This document shows, piece by piece, positions 34,704 through 43,007 of a stretch of DNA of 64,000 nt. The stretch is from CAISCU01 sp943361925 (GTDB lineage: Bacteria; Bacteroidota; Bacteroidia; UKL13-3). Each line of letters opens with the position of its first letter. Position 1 is the first letter of the stretch. The DNA is taken from NCBI GenBank assembly GCA_943361925.1, contig CALRIT020000020.1, forward strand, positions 6,540-70,539. Reading direction: 5' to 3'. The translations under genes were made by a program, and so were the position numbers. The notes beneath the pieces are model-generated. The model ran no database searches, had not been told where the DNA came from, and worked only from the letters and a program-made list of their open reading frames with translations.

Positions 34704-36348
34704 AATGAACTTAAAAATGTATTTGTTTGGCATTGTTATTTGTATTGTTGGATTCATTCCTCAAGCAAATTCTCAAACAAAAGATACCACTATAGAAAGT
34801 AGAATTTTTGATGTTGAAAAAACATTTAAACCTATTTTATCTGATGCAATTAAAATTCCGGTTAACCCAAATCCTGAAAAACCGGAATTAAAAAGACCTG
34901 AATTTAAATATGAGGTAGAAGCAGTTAAACCTGTTGCTGTAGAACCAAATGTTTATACTATAAAACCATTGAGTTTAGGAACTTCAACATTGCCTAAATT
35001 GAAAAATAATTATACACGTTTTGGATTTGGAAATTATGCAACTCCCCTATTCGAATTTTACATCAATAGTGTTCGTAATAAGAAGTTTCAAACCGGATTT
35101 TTCGTCAAACATTTGTCGTCGAATGGTGATGAAAATTTCAACAATTTTTCAAACAATACGCTTTATGGTTATGTGAAAACATTCAAAGCAAAACAAGTTT
35201 ATTCATTAGATGCCTACTATTACAGGAATAGAATTCAATTGTATGCAACTCCTACAAGCATAAGTGATGCAGAGAATATTGGAAAGGTTATTTATGAAAC
35301 AATAGATTTAAAAGGAAGAGCATCATCAGCAAAAAAAGATAGCAGTGGTTTTGCTCATCAAACTGAATTAGGTTATTACAGGTATCAAAATAACAGAAGT
35401 CAAAATGAAAATGATTTTGTTTTAAAAAGTATCCTAACAAAAACCTTTGAAGAGATCCCTTTTGAGTTGGATGCAGGTTTTAGAATTAACCAGTATAACA
35501 ATGGCAATTTAACTTATAACCGACGTTTTCTTCACTTAAATCCGGAAATTAAAATTGAAGAAAAAGAGTTTTATTTAAGAGGTGGATTTAATACCCTGTT
35601 TATTGCTGATAGCAGTAAATCAAGCGGACATTTTTTTCCTAAAGCTGAAGGAGGATTTGCTATAATTCCAAGTAAAATGACGGTTTATGCCGGTATCAAT
35701 GGAAATGTTCAGGTAAATACCTTGAGAAGTATTACTTCAGAAAATATATTTGTTTTGAATCCTGAATTAGATAATACCATTAATAAGTTTGAAGTTTATG
35801 GCGGATTTAAAGGTCAGATTGGACCTATGACAGGATTTAATATTCAAACTTCATCTTCAAAAATTGAAAACAATTTATTTTACGGTTATGATTCTAGTTC
35901 TTATAGTCAGTTTACTATTTTTGATGAAGGAAAAGGTAGTTTAACTCGATTATTAGTTAGTGTGAATCATGGTTTCGGTGAAAAGTTTAGAATAAACGCA
36001 GCTGCAATTTTAAATAACTACACATTATCTAAAATAAGTAAAGCATCAGGAAGACCTGAATTAGAAGTAAAAACAAACCTTACTTATAATATGGGAGATA
36101 AATTTCTATTCAAATTAGATTTGTTTTATTGGGGAGACAGGAATGTATTGGTAAAAGGCGATAGTAGTATAACTGAAGATAAAATAAAGGCCTTTACTGA
36201 TGTGAATTTTGGATTAGAATACAGGTATAAAAAACATTTATCAGCATTTATCAATTTTAATAATTTAACCGGCAATACATACCAAAGATGGTATAAATAT
36301 CCTGTTTATGGATTTAATTTGCTTGGAGGATTTAACTTTACCTTTTAA
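34690..36348 (+). CDS. Outer-membrane beta-barrel protein (porin-like), unnamed
   Basis: The 552-residue protein has a signal peptide (LKMYLFGIVICIVGFIPQ, then ANSQ), a proline/glutamate-rich linker at about residues 55-85 (PVNPNPEKPELKRPEFKYE) and alternating amphipathic strands to a terminal phenylalanine (LLGGFNFTF), typical of outer-membrane barrels. No plug domain is seen. It overlaps the TPR gene by 14 bases from ATG 34690, or begins two bases after its stop from ATG 34705; both give a signal peptide. The function is not known; a complex with the TPR protein is an inference from context. Confidence 0.75.
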   Translation: MKTNKMNLKMYLFGIVICIVGFIPQANSQTKDTTIESRIFDVEKTFKPILSDAIKIPVNPNPEKPELKRPEFKYEVEAVKPVAVEPNVYTIKPLSLGTSTLPKLKNNYTRFGFGNYATPLFEFYINSVRNKKFQTGFFVKHLSSNGDENFNNFSNNTLYGYVKTFKAKQVYSLDAYYYRNRIQLYATPTSISDAENIGKVIYETIDLKGRASSAKKDSSGFAHQTELGYYRYQNNRSQNENDFVLKSILTKTFEEIPFELDAGFRINQYNNGNLTYNRRFLHLNPEIKIEEKEFYLRGGFNTLFIADSSKSSGHFFPKAEGGFAIIPSKMTVYAGINGNVQVNTLRSITSENIFVLNPELDNTINKFEVYGGFKGQIGPMTGFNIQTSSSKIENNLFYGYDSSSYSQFTIFDEGKGSLTRLLVSVNHGFGEKFRINAAAILNNYTLSKISKASGRPELEVKTNLTYNMGDKFLFKLDLFYWGDRNVLVKGDSSITEDKIKAFTDVNFGLEYRYKKHLSAFINFNNLTGNTYQRWYKYPVYGFNLLGGFNFTF

Positions 36349-36357
36349 AAAATAAAA

Positions 36358-37665
36358 ATGGGCTCATTTAAAGTAAACGGCGGTAAACAATTAAAGGGAG
36401 AAATTATCCCTCAAGGTGCAAAAAATGAAGCATTACAGATTTTATCTGCGGTATTGCTTACAGAGGAAGAAATAATCATTAGTAATATTCCCAATATCAG
36501 GGATGTTATGAAATTGATTGAGTTATTAGGTGATTTAGGTGTTGATGTCAACAAAATTGAAGAAGGAACTTATTCATTCAGGGCTAAAAACATCAATCTT
36601 GAATATTTAATTAGTGACGATTTTAAAAAGAAAGGTGCTAGTTTACGTGGTTCTATTATGATAATTGGACCGCTTTTAGCTCGCTTTGGAAAGGCATATA
36701 TTCCTGAACCTGGTGGAGATAAAATTGGTAGAAGACCCGTTGATACTCATTTAAGAGGATTTGAAAATCTTGGAGCAAATTTCGAACATAATTTAGGTGA
36801 TCGCTTTTACAAAATAAATGCAAGTAACTTAAAAGGAACCTATATGGTTTTGGATGAAGCATCTGTTACAGGTACAGCTAATATTGTAATGGCAGCAACA
36901 CTCGCAAAAGGTACAACATCTTTATATAATGCTGCCTGCGAACCTTATGTACAGCAATTATGTAAAATGCTTAATTCAATGGGAGCTAAAATTACAGGAA
37001 TTGGTTCTAATTTATTACACATTGAAGGCGTTGAATCATTAGGTGGATGCAAACACAGAATGCTTCCTGATATGATTGAAATTGGAAGTTTTATTGGATT
37101 AGCAGCTACAACACAATCAGAAATAACAATTAAAGATTGTTCTATTGAAAGCCTTGGTATCATTCCGAAAATCTTCCAAAGAATGGGAATTCATATGGAA
37201 TTTAAAGGAGATGATATTTATTTACCCTCACAGGATTCTTTTAAAATTGATACATTAATTGATGGTTCAATTTTAACCATTAAAGATGGTATTTGGCCTG
37301 CCTTTACTCCCGATTTAATTTCGATTGCACTTGTAACTGCAACACAAGCCAAAGGTTCTGTTTTAATCCACCAATGGATGTTTGAAAGCCGCTTGTTTTT
37401 CGTAGATAATTTAATTGATATGGGTGCAAGAATTATTCTTTGTGATCCACATCGCGCAGTGGTAATTGGTTCGAACAGAGAAACGAAATTAAGAGGCATT
37501 ACAATGTCATCACCTGATATCAGAGCAGGGGTTTCTATGCTGATTGCTGCTTTGGCTGCTCAAGGAACAAGTACCATCAACAATATCGAACAAATTGATC
37601 GTGGATATCAATTTATTGATAAGCGTTTGCAGGCAATTGGTGCTGATATTACCCGAATTGATTAA
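36358..37665 (+). CDS. murA: UDP-N-acetylglucosamine 1-carboxyvinyltransferase
   Basis: The 435-residue enzyme shows the two-domain EPSP-synthase-like fold: GGKQLKGEIIPQGAKNEALQ at the start, VTGTANIVMAATLAKGTT in the middle and SSPDIRAGVSMLIAALAAQG with the C-terminal IDRGYQFIDKRL. It transfers enolpyruvate from PEP to UDP-GlcNAc, the first committed step of peptidoglycan synthesis. The active-site loop reads EPGGDKIGRRPVD, with aspartate 121 where E. coli has the fosfomycin-reactive cysteine 115. The next gene starts within its stop codon (TAATG). Confidence 0.96.
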   Translation: MGSFKVNGGKQLKGEIIPQGAKNEALQILSAVLLTEEEIIISNIPNIRDVMKLIELLGDLGVDVNKIEEGTYSFRAKNINLEYLISDDFKKKGASLRGSIMIIGPLLARFGKAYIPEPGGDKIGRRPVDTHLRGFENLGANFEHNLGDRFYKINASNLKGTYMVLDEASVTGTANIVMAATLAKGTTSLYNAACEPYVQQLCKMLNSMGAKITGIGSNLLHIEGVESLGGCKHRMLPDMIEIGSFIGLAATTQSEITIKDCSIESLGIIPKIFQRMGIHMEFKGDDIYLPSQDSFKIDTLIDGSILTIKDGIWPAFTPDLISIALVTATQAKGSVLIHQWMFESRLFFVDNLIDMGARIILCDPHRAVVIGSNRETKLRGITMSSPDIRAGVSMLIAALAAQGTSTINNIEQIDRGYQFIDKRLQAIGADITRID

Positions 37666-38168
37666 TGAAACGTATTCTTTTTTTCTTTTGTTTGATAGGT
37701 TTAATTAACCAAGCAAATGGTCAGAACATAACCTTGAATGTTGGAGATACATTTCCAAATTTTCAATATAGGGGAATGTTTCAAAAAGAAAACAGACTTT
37801 CCGGTTTAAAAGGAAGTTATGTTCTCATTCATTTTTGGTCGAGTTGGAATGTTGAAAGCAGAGAAATGCAACTGGAATTCATTCCCATTTATTCAAAATA
37901 CAAAGAAAAAAAGTTTAAAAAAGGTAAAAAGTTTTATATCATTTCATTTAGCCTGGATGAGGAGCAAAGGTTATTTGATTTGGCTACTAAAAAAGATAAC
38001 CTTCCATGGAGCAGCGATTATTGTGATTTTAAAGTTTGGAATTCTGAATTGGTTATTAAATGCGGAATTAAACGAATACCATCAAATTTCCTTTTAAATC
38101 CTGAAGGAAAAATTATAGCAATTAATGTTAATGTTGAAGAATTGGAGCAGCTTTTAAGGGGATTTTAG
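37665..38168 (+). CDS. Exported thioredoxin-fold protein lacking the CxxC cysteines
   Basis: The 167-residue protein has a signal peptide (KRILFFFCLIGLINQANGQ) and a TlpA/peroxiredoxin-like fold (VGDTFPNFQYRGMF, YVLIHFWSSWNVESREM, ISFSLDE, IKRIPSNFLLNPEGKII). The cis-proline (RIPS) is present, but where TlpA-type proteins have WCxxC this one reads WNVES, so it cannot do dithiol chemistry there. A binding or structural role is more likely. It overlaps murA by one base. Confidence 0.8.
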   Translation: MKRILFFFCLIGLINQANGQNITLNVGDTFPNFQYRGMFQKENRLSGLKGSYVLIHFWSSWNVESREMQLEFIPIYSKYKEKKFKKGKKFYIISFSLDEEQRLFDLATKKDNLPWSSDYCDFKVWNSELVIKCGIKRIPSNFLLNPEGKIIAINVNVEELEQLLRGF

Positions 38169-38239
38169 TTGATGTCACAATGTCACAATTCAAGCCATGG
38201 CAAAATCTTTGAGCTTAAGTTGAAAAAATAGTTTTACAA

Positions 38240-38833
38240 ATGAGTGAGCAAGAAAACAAAAAAGAAGAGAATCAACACGAAGATTTGAATTATCAGGCAG
38301 ATGGACAAGGTCAGGAAGAGGAGTTAAAAGCAATGGTTGACGAAATTCTAAATCATGATCAATCAAAAACTGACACAGAAACTGACCCAATTGAAAAAAT
38401 GAAAGCCGAATTGACAGAAGTACAAGATAAATACATCAGGTTATATTCTGAATTCGAAAATTATAAAAGACGCACCACTAAAGAAAGATCTGATTTATTA
38501 AGAAGTGCAAACCAGGAAACATTAGTTTCTTTACTTCCGGTAATGGATGATTTTGAAAGAGCCATGAAATCCATCAATGCTGTTGAAGGTAATGATGCCA
38601 TGAAAACAGGAATTGAGCTAGTTTATGGCAAATTAAAAACCACTTTAACCCAAAAAGGATTAAAGGAAATGGAAACCAATGGTAAAGAGTTTGATGTTGA
38701 ATTTCATGAAGGAATAACTAAAATTCCTGCTCCTACTGAGGATTTAAAAGGTAAAGTAATAGATACCCTAGAAAAAGGATATTTCTTAAATGAAAAAGTT
38801 ATTCGTTTCGCCAAAGTTGTTGTTGGTGAATAA
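38240..38833 (+). CDS. grpE: GrpE nucleotide-exchange factor
   Basis: The 197-residue protein has an acidic disordered N-terminus, a long helix (AELTEVQDKYIRLYSEFENY), the KRRTTKERSDLLRSANQE region and the C-terminal beta-wing domain with TLTQKGLKEMETNGKEFD and a final VIRFAKVVVGE. It releases ADP from DnaK. It is followed by dnaJ after 11 bp; dnaK is not in the window. The 71-bp upstream gap holds a tandem octamer TGTCACAA (38173-38188) but no CIRCE element. Confidence 0.95.
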   Translation: MSEQENKKEENQHEDLNYQADGQGQEEELKAMVDEILNHDQSKTDTETDPIEKMKAELTEVQDKYIRLYSEFENYKRRTTKERSDLLRSANQETLVSLLPVMDDFERAMKSINAVEGNDAMKTGIELVYGKLKTTLTQKGLKEMETNGKEFDVEFHEGITKIPAPTEDLKGKVIDTLEKGYFLNEKVIRFAKVVVGE

Positions 38834-38844
38834 TTTAAAATAAA

Positions 38845-40005
38845 ATGGCAAAAAGAGATTTTTATGAGGTTTTAGGAGTCGGTAAAGGAGCAACGCCTGA
38901 GGAGATAAAAAAAGCTTACAGGCAAATGGCAATCAAGTACCATCCTGATAAAAACCCCGGTAATAAAGAGGCTGAAGATAAATTTAAAGAAGCTGCTGAA
39001 GCTTATGAAGTTTTAAGCGATTCAGAAAAAAAAGCCAGATACGATAGATTTGGTCACCAAGGTGTTGGTGGCGCTGGTGGCGCTGGCGGACAACATATGA
39101 ACATGGATGATATCTTCAGTAATTTTGGAGATATTTTTGGTGATGGACATCCTTTTGAATCATTTTTTGGAGGTTCAGGAGGCGGTCGCCAAAGAGGCGG
39201 AACACGCCAAAGAGTAGGAAGTAATTTGAGAGTTAAAGTGAAATTAACTCTACAAGAAATTGCAACCGGTGTTGAAAAGAAACTTAAAGTAAACAAACAA
39301 GTAGCTTGTAAAAGTTGCGGTGGAAATGGTGCTAAAGATAAATCTTCTTTTAAAACATGCGGAACTTGCGGTGGAGCCGGTCAGGTAAGAAGAGTTACTC
39401 AAACTTTTCTAGGACAAATGCAAACAACTAGCACTTGTCCTACATGTAATGGAGAAGGTAATGTAATAACAAATAATTGTGGTTCATGCAGAGGAACAGG
39501 AAGAACTGAGGGTGAAGAAATCATTAGTATCAATATTCCTGCAGGTGTTGCAGATGGAATGCAATTGAGCATGAGCGGCAAAGGAAATGCTCCTGAAAGA
39601 GGCGGTATTCCTGGTGATTTAATTATTCTTATTGAAGAAATTGATGATCCTGTTTTAAAAAGAGATGGTAATAATATTGTTTACGATTTATTCCTCAATT
39701 TTGCTGATGCTGCTTTAGGAACTAATGTTGAAATTCCAACTGTAAATGGAAAAGTAAAACTAAAAATTGATGCAGGAACACAAGCCGGTAAAATACTAAG
39801 ATTAAGAGGTAAAGGTTTACCTGAAGTCAATTCCGGTGGTTATCATGGTGACCAATTGGTTCATATCAATGTTTGGACACCTAAAAAGTTGAGTTCAGAA
39901 GAAAAAGCAATCCTTGAAAAACTAAGAACTGCTGAGAATTTCGACCCCAAACCAGAACATAATGAAAGAAATTTCTTTGATAGAATGAAGGAATTCTTCA
40001 ACTAA
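38845..40005 (+). CDS. dnaJ: Chaperone DnaJ
   Basis: The 386-residue type I J-protein has the J domain (residues 1-70, with the DnaK-stimulating HPD in KYHPDKNPGN), a glycine/phenylalanine-rich segment (about 72-125), and four zinc-binding repeats (CKSCGGNG, CGTCGGAG, CPTCNGEG, CGSCRGTG at about 150-220), then the C-terminal substrate domain. It delivers unfolded proteins to DnaK in the cytoplasm. A hairpin terminator follows the stop. Confidence 0.97.
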   Translation: MAKRDFYEVLGVGKGATPEEIKKAYRQMAIKYHPDKNPGNKEAEDKFKEAAEAYEVLSDSEKKARYDRFGHQGVGGAGGAGGQHMNMDDIFSNFGDIFGDGHPFESFFGGSGGGRQRGGTRQRVGSNLRVKVKLTLQEIATGVEKKLKVNKQVACKSCGGNGAKDKSSFKTCGTCGGAGQVRRVTQTFLGQMQTTSTCPTCNGEGNVITNNCGSCRGTGRTEGEEIISINIPAGVADGMQLSMSGKGNAPERGGIPGDLIILIEEIDDPVLKRDGNNIVYDLFLNFADAALGTNVEIPTVNGKVKLKIDAGTQAGKILRLRGKGLPEVNSGGYHGDQLVHINVWTPKKLSSEEKAILEKLRTAENFDPKPEHNERNFFDRMKEFFN

Positions 40006-40028
40006 AAAATTCTAATAAATTAATGATG

Positions 40029-40069
40029 GATGCCTGTTTTAGTAGAATCTAGGACAGGCATCTGTTTTT
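40029..40069. terminator. Terminator after dnaJ, inside the 3' end of the convergent gene
   Basis: GATGCCTGT (40029-40037) and ACAGGCATC (40054-40062) form a 9-bp stem followed by a T-run on the plus strand (40065-40069). The right arm is also the codons for the C-terminal Asp-Ala-Cys of the outer-membrane protein on the minus strand. Confidence 0.65.
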
Positions 40070-40785
40070 CCGCCAAATCCAATATATAAGGCTACTCCTG
40101 AATACCAATAACCATCTGTAGGAATCCATGAATATTTATATAAGTTTCCTGAAAGCTTATTTGTAGTAGTTAAATTGAAATTATTTTCTAGATAAATTCT
40201 GATATTTTCTGAAACACGTAATCCGATATTTAAACCAGCGTGGCCAGTAACGGCTGTAACTTTATCAGGAGCGTTTCTTGTGCCTAAATATCCATCTTCA
40301 TAACCATATCCAATAGTTGCAAAATTGGCAAGCTCCCTTTCCGAAACCGGATTTACACCAAAGTATCTTGATTTCAAATTAATTAGACCTAAACCCAATG
40401 TTCCATTAAATGTAATGGCTGAACCACTTAAATCAACATTATTGTTTAAACTATATTGAGCTGTAAATTGAACATCTTGAAAAAAACACTCCAATCCTTG
40501 AGTATTTTCAGATTTTAAGGTCATGATTGATGCATTTCTTGCAAAACCACCAATTTCCCAATTGCTGTTAATTGTTTTATAAAATGCTAAAGATTGTGCT
40601 ATTCTATTTTCATTATAACTCCCAAAATTAGAAGTTATTTTATAATCCATTTGGTCACCCAAGTAATATGTGTAACCAATACCTACTCCTAATCTATAAG
40701 TATGCCCTACTTTTATTTTAGCAAATGAGGCAGTTGATAGCAGTAGAAATGTAGCAACTAAAAAGTATGTAAATCTAGTTTTCAA
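40039..40785 (-). CDS. Outer-membrane barrel protein, tandem paralogue B
   Basis: The 248-residue protein has a signal peptide (TRFTYFLVATFLLLSTASFAK) and alternating strands suited to a small beta-barrel; it ends DACPRFY. It aligns along its length with the next upstream gene: NFGSYNENRIAQSLAFYKT against NFGDINELKLGYGLGVYRT, SNWEIGG against NNWEYGA, SIGYGY/TIGYGYEDG, LSGNL and the C-terminal CPRxY/F. This shows a tandem duplication followed by divergence. The function is unknown. No lipobox. Confidence 0.75.
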   Translation of the reverse strand: MKTRFTYFLVATFLLLSTASFAKIKVGHTYRLGVGIGYTYYLGDQMDYKITSNFGSYNENRIAQSLAFYKTINSNWEIGGFARNASIMTLKSENTQGLECFFQDVQFTAQYSLNNNVDLSGSAITFNGTLGLGLINLKSRYFGVNPVSERELANFATIGYGYEDGYLGTRNAPDKVTAVTGHAGLNIGLRVSENIRIYLENNFNLTTTNKLSGNLYKYSWIPTDGYWYSGVALYIGFGGKTDACPRFY

Positions 40786-40883
40786 TGATTGGTATTATTA
40801 CCATACAAAGAAACGCAATTTTTTAAGGAAAAATTAAATTGACAAACAAACTTTTTATGTGGTATGAAATTCTTAATAAATGG

Positions 40884-41711
40884 TTAAAACCAACGTGGAC
40901 AGCTATTTCGGCCGAATGAACCAATCTTTTTACCAAGGTTTAGGTATAAACTCAAACCAGAATAGAATATTCCATCAGGCGGAAAATTAGAATCCATTAA
41001 TAAGTTTCCAGAGAGAGTGGTAGTAGTAGTTTGGGTATAAATATTTTCAAAATAAAGTATCATATTTCCTGATAATCTATAACCAATATTGAAGCCGATA
41101 TTTCCTACTGCAGCAAACTTTTTATCAGGAATATTATAGAATTTTTGAGCTCTGAATTGTCCCTCTCCTGAATAACCATATCCAATACTCGAAGCAATTT
41201 GTGTAATAGATTGTTTTCTTGGATCAGTGTAAAAATATTGTGACTGGTAATAAATGCCACCAAAACCTAATTGAAGATTAAAGGTTAATGAAGCAACATC
41301 CAGTAAAATATTGTTATTTAAACTCTTTTGAAAGTTGATTTGCATTTCATTAAAATTACCCATAATTCCTTGAGTTTTATTAGATTTTAAGCTCGCAAAT
41401 GAACCCTGTTTTAAAGTAGCCCCATATTCCCAGTTATTGTTCATTGTGCGATAAACACCTAAGCCATAACCTAATTTTAACTCATTGATATCACCAAAAT
41501 TTCTAGTAAGTTGATAATCCATTTGAGTACCAATATAAAGGTTTACACCCGTTGAAATTCCTAATCTTGTAGATCCTTTCGTTTCATACTTTTGAGTTGA
41601 ATTCATTCCCAATGGTTTGTTAAATTCTAATTCCTTAGAAAAAACCATTACAGAAAATAACATCATAACACTAATAATGAGACCCTTCTTTAATTCCATA
41701 CTATTATTCAA
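40884..41711 (-). CDS. Outer-membrane barrel protein, tandem paralogue A
   Basis: The 275-residue protein starts with a signal peptide (KKGLIISVMMLFSVMVFS, after MNNSMEL) and is a strand-rich small barrel ending NSCPRWF. It is the paralogue of the gene 98 bp downstream (40039-40785), with shared blocks around GTQMDYQLTRNFGDINE, NNWEYG, IGYGYSGEG and IFYSGLSLYLNLG. Both keep the C-terminal CPR followed by aromatic residues. An ATG five residues into the frame is an alternative start. Function unknown. Confidence 0.75.
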   Translation of the reverse strand: MNNSMELKKGLIISVMMLFSVMVFSKELEFNKPLGMNSTQKYETKGSTRLGISTGVNLYIGTQMDYQLTRNFGDINELKLGYGLGVYRTMNNNWEYGATLKQGSFASLKSNKTQGIMGNFNEMQINFQKSLNNNILLDVASLTFNLQLGFGGIYYQSQYFYTDPRKQSITQIASSIGYGYSGEGQFRAQKFYNIPDKKFAAVGNIGFNIGYRLSGNMILYFENIYTQTTTTTLSGNLLMDSNFPPDGIFYSGLSLYLNLGKKIGSFGRNSCPRWF

Positions 41712-42094
41712 AAGTTATATGCCTTTGTAAAATTAATTAACGACTTGCTATATTAATTAAATTATTGTTCCTAAAACAGTAAAATTAAAAAAAAGTGGGT
41801 TTAAATTAATATTTATACCTAATAAATAGAATAAAAACATCTGATTGATTATTAATCAATATCATTTTATGCAATATTGAAATTTCATAATGATAAGATT
41901 TTCAAACAGATAGACTTTAATTTAAAAATGATTATCATTTGATTTTTTGGTTTTAAAAATTCATCATTTTAAAAAGAATTTTTTTGGAAGTAACATAACT
42001 CAAATCTCATAAACTATTTAAACATTCTATCACTTTTACAAACCTTCTAATAAAAAATAAGCTTTCAATCACAAAAATTAACTTTCTTGCAATC
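41712..42094. promoter_or_regulatory. Dyad-rich 383-bp intergenic region
   Basis: This very AT-rich divergent gap separates the outer-membrane paralogue from the ABC exporter. It contains ATTGATTA-T-TAATCAAT (41844-41860), a longer imperfect dyad of TATCATTTTATG with CATAATGATA around 41861-41896, and AAATGAT-T-ATCATTT (41926-41940), whose AATGATTATCATT core matches the centre of the classical Fur box. A near-consensus -7 box TAACTTTC lies at 42079-42086. No coding sequence or RNA gene is evident. Confidence 0.5.
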
Positions 42095-43006
42095 ATGATT
42101 ATTCAGGCAAATCAGGTAACTAAAACGTATAGCAATCATACTGCTTTAAAAAACCTTAGCTTAGACATTCCCAAAGGAAAAATTTATGGCCTACTTGGCC
42201 CAAATGGTGCAGGAAAAACAAGTTTTATCAGAATACTTACCCAAATAACCCAGGCTGATTCAGGTACCATTCTGTTTAATGGTCAGAATTTAAATAGCAG
42301 TCATATTTACGAAATGGGTTATTTACCTGAAGAAAGAGGACTCTACAAAAAAATGCAGGTTGCAGAGCAACTTTTATATTTTGCTGAGCTGAAAGGTTTA
42401 TCTCCTAAAGATGCCAAGATTAAACTTAAATATTGGGTTGATAAATTTGAAATTCAATCCTGGTTAGGTAAAAAAGTTGAAGAACTTTCAAAAGGAATGC
42501 AGCAAAAAATTCAATTCATTGCCACTGTTCTTCATGAACCTAAACTTATCATTTTAGATGAACCATTTTCAGGATTCGACCCAATCAATGCCCAATTGTT
42601 AGTTGATGAAATTTTATTACTTAAAGAAAAGGGTTGTACTATAATTTTTTCTACTCATCGAATGGATTCAGTTGAATTACTTTGTGATAAAATTGCATTA
42701 ATTAATCGTTCTGAAAAAGTGCTAGAGGGAAATGTTGAAGATATTAAAAATCAATTTAAATCAAACACTTATGAAGTAATTTATGATGGTGAGAATTTAA
42801 ATGAAAATGATACTTTTTCAATTGAACATATTGATTCAAAAAAGAAAAAATCTGCATTAATTTCCTTGAAACAGAACTTAAATAATAACCAAATTATTCA
42901 ATCTATTATGAATCAAAATGTGGAGATTTTAAGTTTCTCTGAAAAACTTCCAAGCATGGAAGAAATCTTTATTAAGGCTGTTGAATCAAGTAATTTAAAC
43001 AAATAG
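42095..43006 (+). CDS. ABC exporter ATP-binding subunit, NatA-like
   Basis: The 303-residue protein shows Walker A (GPNGAGKTS), a Q-loop region, the signature LSKGMQQK, Walker B (LIILDEP) and the switch histidine (FSTHRMDSVE). The C-terminal extension of about 80 residues is typical of the NatA/DrrA-like group. With the following permease it forms an ABC-2 exporter; NatAB of Bacillus exports sodium, but the substrate here is unknown. One base separates it from the permease gene. Confidence 0.92.
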   Translation: MIIQANQVTKTYSNHTALKNLSLDIPKGKIYGLLGPNGAGKTSFIRILTQITQADSGTILFNGQNLNSSHIYEMGYLPEERGLYKKMQVAEQLLYFAELKGLSPKDAKIKLKYWVDKFEIQSWLGKKVEELSKGMQQKIQFIATVLHEPKLIILDEPFSGFDPINAQLLVDEILLLKEKGCTIIFSTHRMDSVELLCDKIALINRSEKVLEGNVEDIKNQFKSNTYEVIYDGENLNENDTFSIEHIDSKKKKSALISLKQNLNNNQIIQSIMNQNVEILSFSEKLPSMEEIFIKAVESSNLNK

Positions 43007-43007
43007 T

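Noticed and set aside
38173..38239. CIRCE element controlling grpE-dnaJ
   Set aside because: The TTAGCACTC-N9-GAGTGCTAA inverted repeat is not present; only a direct octamer repeat is seen.
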